Origin: Fibrobacteraceae bacterium
Lineage (GTDB): Bacteria; Fibrobacterota; Fibrobacteria; Fibrobacterales; Fibrobacteraceae
Assembly (NCBI GenBank): GCA_021443045.1
Contig: JABUUT010000009.1
Location: 58,878-68,759 of the forward strand
Length of the DNA stretch: 9,882 nt
Direction: 5' to 3'
Each line of letters begins with the position of its first letter. The first letter of the stretch is position 1. A model generated the notes under the pieces. The model saw only the letters and a program-made list of their open reading frames with translations, was not told where the DNA came from and made no database searches. The position numbers were made by a program, and so were the translations under genes. This document shows positions 1-4,603 of this stretch, piece by piece.

Positions 1-46
1 CCTGAACGGCACACGCCGTGAAGGATCCAGGGAATGTCCATGCAAA

Positions 47-85
47 TACCAACCACTGATAACCGATAACTGATAACCAGCAACC
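47..85 (+). repeat. Degenerate intergenic repeat, copy A
   Basis: This stretch contains TACCAACCACT (47-57) and CCAGCAACC (77-85). Both words recur in the same order on the opposite strand at 4164-4154 and 4146-4138. The two copies differ in the spacing between the words (30 versus 18 bp), so they share words rather than a full-length match. Together they bracket the HAD-to-141-aa gene block in inverted orientation. Confidence 0.45.
57..77. repeat. Three-copy heptamer tandem repeat (T/C)GATAAC
   Basis: Three consecutive 7-bp units, TGATAAC, CGATAAC and TGATAAC, sit at 57-63, 64-70 and 71-77. As a consequence the 10-mer ACTGATAACC occurs at 55-64 and again at 69-78. The array lies 10-50 bp upstream of the HAD gene start and just upstream of its putative promoter. 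It may be neutral intergenic filler or a regulatory site. Confidence 0.7.
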
Positions 86-88
86 AAC

Positions 89-102
89 TTTTACTATCTT
101 TG
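89..102 (+). promoter_or_regulatory. Putative promoter -7 element, leaderless start
   Basis: TTTTACTATCTTT (89-101) followed by G contains TATCTTTG (95-102), an exact match to the Bacteroidetes -7 consensus TAnnTTTG. It ends 4 nt before the ATG at 107. In Bacteroidetes the element begins about 12 nt upstream of the start site, which would place transcription initiation at or next to the ATG. The identical 13-mer occurs at the same offset before the gene at 818. No matching -33 TTTG box is evident. Confidence 0.55.
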
Positions 103-106
103 GGCT

Positions 107-799
107 ATGCCAGATTTTTCCTTGAATATTCACAAGTACAAGGCCATAATCTTTGATTTGGATGGCACTCTTTACGATGCTCATCGCCTTGTTTTTTGGA
201 TTACTTTCTGTGACATATTGTCTTTTAAATATTTTAAAGCGGAGCGTTATGTAAAAAAATCATTGATGGGGCGAGATTACGGAAATTTCAAGGAATATGA
301 CAAGGCTTTTGGGGCACTGTTTGGCAAGTTGATGGGTATGTCTCCTGAAATTTCTAGAATGTGGTACCACAAGTTTTACACAAAGCACATGGTGAAGGTG
401 CTGCAAAAGCATTTTTCTTTGCGCCCTCAAGTTCAACAGATTTTTACCCACCTTCAAAAAAAAGGCATAAAGGTGGCGGTGTTTTCGGACTATTGTATGG
501 TGGAGGAGCGTCTGGAGGCTTTAGGGTTTGACTTTGGCGGCTCTGGAATTCCAAATGTAATGACGTCTGCAGAAGAAAGGGGGGCTTTAAAGCCTGCTCC
601 AAGACCTTTTGGGGAAATAGCCTCGGAATTGGGGGTGGAGCCCTCGCAGGTGCTGGTGGTGGGGGATGATGAAAAATCTGATGGTGCTGGCGCCAAATTG
701 TCGTGGATGGATTTTTTACAGATTCGGACCAAAAAACAGGACCACTCTCTTATGTCTTGGGAAACCTTTTCTAGCTTAATTTTAAATGATTTATCTTAA
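107..799 (+). CDS. HAD-superfamily hydrolase (probable phosphatase)
   Basis: A 230-residue cytosolic HAD hydrolase. The core motifs are in order: DLDGT at 17-21, with D17 the nucleophile and D19 the acid/base; S127 in VAVFSDY (motif II); K162 in LKPAPRPF (motif III); and GDDEKSD at 186-192 (motif IV, Mg-binding acidic residues). The helical stretch between residues about 25 and 110 is a C1-type cap, as in the phosphoglycolate phosphatase/YjjG-like subfamily (HAD-IA). Such enzymes usually dephosphorylate small metabolites; the substrate cannot be read from sequence. The ATG at 107 is supported by the promoter-like motif ending 4 nt before it; no Shine-Dalgarno sequence is present. The TAA stop (797-799) directly abuts the promoter motif of the next gene. 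The family is secure and the substrate is unknown. Confidence 0.93.
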   Translation: MPDFSLNIHKYKAIIFDLDGTLYDAHRLVFWITFCDILSFKYFKAERYVKKSLMGRDYGNFKEYDKAFGALFGKLMGMSPEISRMWYHKFYTKHMVKVLQKHFSLRPQVQQIFTHLQKKGIKVAVFSDYCMVEERLEALGFDFGGSGIPNVMTSAEERGALKPAPRPFGEIASELGVEPSQVLVVGDDEKSDGAGAKLSWMDFLQIRTKKQDHSLMSWETFSSLILNDLS

Positions 800-813
800 T
801 TTTACTATCTTTA
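800..813 (+). promoter_or_regulatory. Putative promoter -7 element, leaderless start
   Basis: TTTTACTATCTTT (800-812) followed by A is identical to the 13-mer at 89-101 and sits at the same distance from its ATG (818). The TATCTTTA octamer (806-813) fits TAnnTTTG except for the last base. It begins at the first base after the upstream stop codon, so the barrel gene probably has its own promoter despite an 18-bp gap. No Shine-Dalgarno sequence is present. Confidence 0.55.
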
Positions 814-817
814 CAAA

Positions 818-2296
818 ATGATTTTTAAGACTTTTCCAGCTATATGTCTTCTGGCTCTTGTCTCTTGGTGCTTTGGTGCTTCCCCTGTGGTTTCGTCGGA
901 GCATACTCGAAATTTAAAATTGCTGGAAACAGCCCCCATGCTCTTTGAGTATCATAACCAAACGATTAGTGACCGTCCTGCCTATTTTACCTACCCCCGC
1001 CGCGATACCACTTTTCGAAAGAACTTTGTTAAAACAGAAAAGTACGCCTTGATGAACTATTATAGCGATCGGATTGCCATTGCCGCAAGCTTGGTGGGTG
1101 GCATCGATTATCGCGGTGGCGAAACCTTGAACGACACCATTTGGCCCAGTATTGATGGTGGTATTTATCTTCGGGGCTATGCCGATTCCATTGATTTTGT
1201 TTTAGACGCCCGCATTTACGACGAAGCCCACACCGCAGATTATCCCAAATCCTTTGATGGTGAGTTTATTGAATTTCAGAAGGATGAAAATAACTCTGGA
1301 GTGGAGTATACCAGTTACGCCCGCTATAGAACCCATTTTGCATTTAACTACGATTGGCTCCGATTGGATTTTGGTAGGGATGTAATGCACTGGGGGCCTG
1401 GCTACTACAACAATTTGTCTTTAAACCAGTTTGCGCTTCCCTACAACATGCTTTCTTTGGACATGATGATTGGCCCCCTGCGCGTTATGACCTTTTATGC
1501 GGATCTTCGCATTTTTAACAGCTTCAGCATGAAAAATGTAGATGAAAACCGTAACTTGTACGGCCATCGCTACGAATTGGCGGTGGGCAACGCCACTTTT
1601 GGCATTAGCGAGTTACAAGTTCTATACAACAATAACAAACCCTGGTTATTTGTACCTACGGTTCCCCTGTTTATGGAAAAGGGAAACTACTCGGAAAACT
1701 CCAATAATGGTGCTTTGGCCATGGATTTTAACTATCGGCTTTTCAACGCAGCTAGAATTTATACGGAATTCTTTATGGATGATATGGAAAGCCCCATTAG
1801 TTTGGTGGAAAATGATAATATTGAGGCCAAGTGGGCTTGGATGGCTGGTATGCAATTGGGCCACAATTTTATGGTTAAGGACAAATTGCTAGAGATTGGT
1901 TCCATTGCGGAATACGCTCGAATAGAACCTTATGTTTATTCCCACTTTATTAAGAATACGGCTCAGATGGCCCACTTGGGAAAGCCTATAGGCAACCAGG
2001 CCGGCCCCAATAGTCAAACTATTGATTGGACCGTTTTTGGCCGCTTTGATAGGCATGTGTACGCCGCGGTTCGCAATACCTGGAGCTGGAAAGGTACTGA
2101 CTACGGCAGTGCCGTAAACGACACCACCCCAGCACAGAACCACATGAAAATTCCAAAGAAATTTTTGGATGGTGCCAAGATGAAGTATTCCCTAACACCT
2201 GCATTGAGTTACGAAGGTCAGTTTGTGAGCTACATGGGTGAAGTGACTTTATTTGATGATAAAAAAGTTTATATTCGGGCTGGTTTTAAATGGTAG
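818..2296 (+). CDS. Wzi-like outer-membrane beta-barrel (capsule-assembly family)
   Basis: A 492-residue exported protein. The N terminus is a type I signal peptide: a charged start, a hydrophobic core at about 6-19, and likely cleavage after A21 in CFGA. The mature part has many alternating aromatic/polar strands and ends in FKW, a typical barrel C terminus recognised by the BAM machinery. GRDVMHWGPG at 186-195 resembles the GRxxxxWGPG motif of the Wzi family, whose E. coli member is an outer-membrane lectin that anchors group 1 capsule. This points to a surface-polysaccharide or related envelope role, but no capsule genes are nearby, so the substrate and true function are open. The start at 818 fits the promoter motif and the signal peptide. 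The end overlaps the next gene by 7 bp, suggesting co-transcription with it. Confidence 0.78.
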   Translation: MIFKTFPAICLLALVSWCFGASPVVSSEHTRNLKLLETAPMLFEYHNQTISDRPAYFTYPRRDTTFRKNFVKTEKYALMNYYSDRIAIAASLVGGIDYRGGETLNDTIWPSIDGGIYLRGYADSIDFVLDARIYDEAHTADYPKSFDGEFIEFQKDENNSGVEYTSYARYRTHFAFNYDWLRLDFGRDVMHWGPGYYNNLSLNQFALPYNMLSLDMMIGPLRVMTFYADLRIFNSFSMKNVDENRNLYGHRYELAVGNATFGISELQVLYNNNKPWLFVPTVPLFMEKGNYSENSNNGALAMDFNYRLFNAARIYTEFFMDDMESPISLVENDNIEAKWAWMAGMQLGHNFMVKDKLLEIGSIAEYARIEPYVYSHFIKNTAQMAHLGKPIGNQAGPNSQTIDWTVFGRFDRHVYAAVRNTWSWKGTDYGSAVNDTTPAQNHMKIPKKFLDGAKMKYSLTPALSYEGQFVSYMGEVTLFDDKKVYIRAGFKW

Positions 2297-3627
2297 TATT
2301 TGGTTTGGGTAAAAAACCGGAATTGTTGGCTCCGGCAGGTGACTTAACTCGCATGAAATATGCCTACGCCTATGGGGCCGATGCCGTTTATGCGGGGCAA
2401 CCTGCTTTTTCATTGCGCTCTCGCGAAAATGGTTTTAAAAATCTGGGTGATTTGGCTGAGGGCATCAACTATGCTCATAATTTAGGTAAAAAATTTTACC
2501 TCACTAGCAACGTGATTCCTCGCAACGTTAAGGTGGAGGCTTTTCAGAATGCCTTGCTTAGTGCATTAGAATTAAAGCCGGATGCTCTCATAGTTGCTGA
2601 TCCCGGTTTTGTTGGATGGCTTCGCAAGGTTTCTCCCGAAACGGAAATTCATTTGTCTGTACAGGCCAATACCACCAATTACTTGGCCGCTTCTTTCTGG
2701 AAAAATTTGGGTGTGCGCCGCATTATCCTTAGCCGAGAATTGCGTCTTTCCGAAATTCAGGAAATTCAAGCCAAGGTTCCCGATTTGGAATTGGAAGTTT
2801 TTGTTCATGGCGCCGTGTGCATGTCTATGTCGGGGCGTTGCATGCTGAGCAACTGGGTAACCCACAGGGATGCCAACCAAGGGGCCTGTGACAATTCTTG
2901 CCGCATGCCTTACCGCCTGTATGCCAATGAAGGGCCCCAGTGCGAAGACTATCGAGAACATGAAGGTGAATTTAGCTTGCAACGTACTGATCGCCCGGAA
3001 CTTCCTCCTATTGCTTTGGATGAAGATACTTGGGGCACTTACTTTATGAGTAGCCGAGATTTGTGCGCCTTGGACGTTATTCCCGATTTGGTCAAGTCGG
3101 GCTTGGATTCTTTTAAAATAGAAGGCCGCACCCGCTCTGTATACTACTTAAGTCAGGTGGTGCGGGCCTACCGCATGGCCATAGACGCAGCCGCCCTGGG
3201 AGAGTCTGTTCCACAGGAATCCCGCCGGGCTATACAATTTGTGGATGGACGCGGATTTATGCCCGGCTTTTTAAAGGGCTCTCTCCCTCAGAATTACGAA
3301 TCTACCCATGTGGCTGCCCAGGGCGGCTGCGTGGCTGCACAAGTGCTAAAATACGATGAAGCCAGTGATTCCCTTGTGGTGAATGTGAAGAATCCTTTTT
3401 CTGTGGAAGACTCTTTGGAACTGATGACGCCAGAAGGCATGGTTCCTTGCGAGGTTTCGGCCCTTCTTGACTTTAAGGGCGGACAGGCTGATACACTTCA
3501 CCCTGGTACTGAAGGCCGCGTTTTTGTGACCCAGAACAAACTACAAGAAAACCTGCGGAAGAGTGTGTTTAATATCGCAGAAAAGGCTCCATTTGCCTTT
3601 ATTGTGAAGAAGAACACAGCAGGATAG
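2290..3627 (+). CDS. trhP: tRNA 5-hydroxyuridine hydroxylase TrhP (YegQ, U32 family)
   Basis: 445 residues, close to E. coli TrhP/YegQ (about 453), and alignable along its length by eye. In E. coli TrhP makes 5-hydroxyuridine at tRNA position 34, with prephenate as a required metabolite. Landmarks: PELLAPAGD near the start (10-18), YGADAVYAGQP (28-38), HLSVQAN (121-127), ILSREL (146-151), the family block EVFVHGAVCMSMSGRC (169-184), then NQGACDNSCR (197-205), and KIEGR (276-280). Four cysteines (C177, C184, C200, C204) are the conserved set thought to bind an Fe-S cluster. Despite the peptidase-U32 name, proteolysis is not expected. SVEDSLELMTPEG (371-383) matches the TrhP C-terminal region, which favours TrhP over RlhA or UbiU/V. 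The ATG at 2290 overlaps the barrel gene's stop, so translational coupling is likely; no Shine-Dalgarno sequence is seen. Confidence 0.92.
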   Translation: MVVFGLGKKPELLAPAGDLTRMKYAYAYGADAVYAGQPAFSLRSRENGFKNLGDLAEGINYAHNLGKKFYLTSNVIPRNVKVEAFQNALLSALELKPDALIVADPGFVGWLRKVSPETEIHLSVQANTTNYLAASFWKNLGVRRIILSRELRLSEIQEIQAKVPDLELEVFVHGAVCMSMSGRCMLSNWVTHRDANQGACDNSCRMPYRLYANEGPQCEDYREHEGEFSLQRTDRPELPPIALDEDTWGTYFMSSRDLCALDVIPDLVKSGLDSFKIEGRTRSVYYLSQVVRAYRMAIDAAALGESVPQESRRAIQFVDGRGFMPGFLKGSLPQNYESTHVAAQGGCVAAQVLKYDEASDSLVVNVKNPFSVEDSLELMTPEGMVPCEVSALLDFKGGQADTLHPGTEGRVFVTQNKLQENLRKSVFNIAEKAPFAFIVKKNTAG

Positions 3628-3639
3628 GGTTGTAAATCG

Positions 3640-3647
3640 TAAATTTA
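3640..3647 (+). promoter_or_regulatory. Possible promoter -7 element before the 141-aa gene
   Basis: TAAATTTA, a TAnnTTTA match, ends 4 nt before the ATG at 3652, the same spacing as at 102/107 and 813/818. It lies in the 24-nt gap after trhP. The single sequence is AT-rich and weak alone; the shared spacing is the reason for listing it. Confidence 0.35.
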
Positions 3648-3651
3648 AAGC

Positions 3652-4077
3652 ATGCAAGAAGAAACACCTAAAAAACAGGATGAGCTGGAACTTTATCAGA
3701 TTGATGAAGCTTCTATCGTTCCTTTTTTCAAGGAACATCTTGCGGATTTGCAGAAGTTTATTCAAGAGCATAAAAACCAGGGCCTTTCCCTTCTTGAATT
3801 ATTGAAGCAATTTATTCGCACTCATCGGCTTCCATTTAACATGCAGCGCTACATGATGGTGCAGAGCACCTTCATTAAGCAATCCATTCATGATAAGGTT
3901 TCTGACCGTCAGGCGGCAGTAAGCCACTGGATTCAGGAACATGCGGGCCGCCATCGTGACAGAATGATTCAGTTGCAGTGCCTTTATCTAGACCGCATCA
4001 AAGAAAAGATGCTTCCAGAGCTAAAGAATATTTTGGAAAAGGCTCTAGAAAGTTCCTCCGAAGACAAAGAAAAGTAG
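3652..4077 (+). CDS. Hypothetical protein, all-helical, 141 residues
   Basis: I do not recognise this family. The 141-residue product has no signal peptide or membrane segment and should be cytosolic. It is rich in Lys, Glu, Gln and His and looks wholly helical, with amphipathic stretches at about 20-58 (from SIVPFF through LLKQFIRTH) and 64-132 (from MQRYMMVQ to ILEKAL). The acidic/serine tail ESSSEDKEK is probably disordered. A cluster of His and Arg (HAGRHRDR, 97-104) sits in the middle, with a single Cys at 110. Codon use resembles that of its neighbours. It starts 24 nt after trhP, so it may be read through from that gene or use the putative promoter element at 3640-3647. The ORF is convincing because it is long, uses an ATG and has a biased composition; its function is unknown. 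Confidence 0.75.
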   Translation: MQEETPKKQDELELYQIDEASIVPFFKEHLADLQKFIQEHKNQGLSLLELLKQFIRTHRLPFNMQRYMMVQSTFIKQSIHDKVSDRQAAVSHWIQEHAGRHRDRMIQLQCLYLDRIKEKMLPELKNILEKALESSSEDKEK

Positions 4078-4080
4078 TTC

Positions 4081-4105
4081 CTTTGGGCCGCGAAGCCGCA
4101 CAAAG
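4081..4105. other. Imperfect hairpin after the 141-aa gene
   Basis: CTTTG (4081-4085) pairs with CAAAG (4101-4105). The inner GC (4087-4088) and GC (4090-4091) pair with GC (4098-4099) and GC (4095-4096) around a GAA loop, with two mismatches. It begins 4 bp past the stop codon. There is no T-tract, so it is either a factor-dependent 3' end or an mRNA-stabilising or REP-like stem rather than a classic intrinsic terminator. Confidence 0.4.
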
Positions 4106-4137
4106 AGTGCTTCAAATTGCTATCAGCCATTAGCAGG

Positions 4138-4164
4138 GGTTGCTGGAGGGAATAGTGGTTGGTA
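4138..4164 (-). repeat. Degenerate intergenic repeat, copy B (inverted)
   Basis: AGTGGTTGGTA (4154-4164) is the exact complement of the 11-mer at 47-57, and GGTTGCTGG (4138-4146) is the exact complement of the 9-mer at 77-85. The order is preserved, so this is a diverged inverted relative of the left-edge repeat. No target duplication or transposase is visible. Confidence 0.45.
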
Positions 4165-4170
4165 AACGGA

Positions 4171-4195
4171 GGTTGTCTATTTTAGTATGACAACC
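4171..4195. repeat. 7-bp inverted repeat GGTTGTC/GACAACC
   Basis: GGTTGTC (4171-4177) and GACAACC (4189-4195) are perfect complements separated by 11 nt of AT-rich sequence. This could be an operator half-site pair or an RNA hairpin. No T-tract follows, so a terminator is unlikely. Confidence 0.4.
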
Positions 4196-4390
4196 ACTTC
4201 TTTCGTCTATACCAAATTCTTACTTTTATGCGTCTTGTATCTTGTTGATGTTCAATAGGTTAGAAAAGTTTTTACTGGTAAAACCCGTTTTTTAGCCAAA
4301 TTTCGCCATTTTTTAGAATTTAGCCCCCGCAAATTTTATGTTTTTTTTGTCAAGGCATAGTTTAAAATTTTTCTGTTGATAATTTGTGTA

Positions 4391-4603
4391 ATGAATAGGG
4401 ATGAGCTTTTGAATCCTGAGTGGGTAAATAGGATAAAATTGGTAGTTCTGGGGGGAATTTTTTTTCTTTGGCTTTTTTTTAAAAAAAATGGGCTTTTTGA
4501 ATTTTTTTATGATCGGTGCGTTTTTTTTGATTGGCCTTTACCTAATTTTAAACCACTAAAAAGTTTATGTCTTTTTCTATTAAGGTTGTATTTTGGAAAA
4601 TAA
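4391..4603 (+). CDS. Possible small membrane protein, 70 residues
   Basis: An ATG-started ORF of 70 codons ending in TAA at 4601-4603, overlapping the TTG start of the dnaA-like gene by 11 nt. The predicted product has a polar N terminus (MNRDELLNPEW), a strong hydrophobic segment at about 15-30 (IKLVVLGGIFFLWLFF) followed by KK, and a second hydrophobic patch at 57-67. In favour: TAATTTG (4380-4386) ends 4 nt before the ATG, the same spacing seen at three other genes, and the overlap would couple it to the next gene. Against: the hydrophobic codons come largely from T homopolymers in very AT-rich DNA, there is no Shine-Dalgarno sequence, and I recognise no homologue. It may be chance. Confidence 0.33.
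   Translation: MNRDELLNPEWVNRIKLVVLGGIFFLWLFFKKNGLFEFFYDRCVFFDWPLPNFKPLKSLCLFLLRLYFGK
4473..4488. repeat. T8A8 palindrome
   Basis: Eight T (4473-4480) followed directly by eight A (4481-4488), a 16-bp perfect palindrome in an already T-rich stretch. It lies about 105 bp upstream of the dnaA-like start and inside the possible small ORF. Such a homopolymer pair is easily melted and prone to slippage. Confidence 0.85.
4582..4585 (+). promoter_or_regulatory. Ribosome-binding site fixing the TTG start
   Basis: AAGG (4582-4585) lies 7 nt before the TTG at 4593. An in-frame stop (TAA, 4581-4583) closes the frame upstream, and no ATG or GTG exists between that stop and the conserved DnaA domain I. 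The TTG start is therefore the best-supported choice. A rare start codon often means low expression. Confidence 0.5.

Larger units (their letters stand above)
1..106. other. Left-edge non-coding stretch with a GC hairpin
   Basis: No gene can be supported here. A perfect 5-bp hairpin, ACGGC-ACAC-GCCGT, spans 6-19, and CCTG at 1-4 can pair with CAGG at 28-31 to extend it. No T-tract follows, so it is not a clear intrinsic terminator. It could be the 3' end of an upstream gene or RNA. An open frame runs from base 2 to a TGA at 71-73, but it ends inside a short tandem repeat and is not convincing as the tail of a protein. The rest holds the GATAAC repeat and the promoter of the next gene. Confidence 0.4.
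4078..4592. other. Long AT-rich intergenic region upstream of the dnaA-like gene
   Basis: About 515 bp with no confident gene. From left to right it holds: a hairpin just after the 141-aa gene (4081-4105); a degenerate repeat inverted relative to the window start (4138-4164); a GGTTGTC/GACAACC inverted repeat (4171-4195); a TTTTAC-TG-GTAAAA palindrome (4270-4283); then from about 4300 a very AT-rich tract with long T runs, a DnaA-box-like word (4374-4382), a T8A8 palindrome (4473-4488) and a possible small membrane ORF (4391-4603). Base composition differs sharply from the flanking genes. It likely contains the promoter of the dnaA-like operon. Confidence 0.7.

Noticed and set aside
2..73. 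C-terminal tail of an upstream protein
   Set aside because: The frame is open from base 2 to a TGA at 71-73 but runs through the tandem repeat and shows no recognisable motif.
818..880. Lipoprotein signal for the Wzi-like protein (Cys at 18)
   Set aside because: The context VSWC-F does not fit a lipobox; CFGA followed by SP fits ordinary signal peptidase I cleavage better.
1542..1892. 116-codon + strand ORF inside the barrel gene
   Set aside because: It lies entirely in another frame of a gene with a clear signal peptide and family motif; its product has no recognisable features.
2572..2982. 136-codon - strand ORF opposite trhP
   Set aside because: It is antisense to the conserved cysteine block of TrhP, whose reading frame is unambiguous.
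2290..3627. Secreted or collagenase-type U32 peptidase
   Set aside because: There is no signal peptide, and the four-cysteine block and C-terminal region match the RNA-hydroxylating TrhP branch.
4300..4592. Chromosomal replication origin (oriC)
   Set aside because: There is only one imperfect DnaA-box-like word, no box cluster, and no dnaN, recF, gyrB, rpmH or parAB neighbour. AT-richness and a DnaA-like gene alone are not enough.
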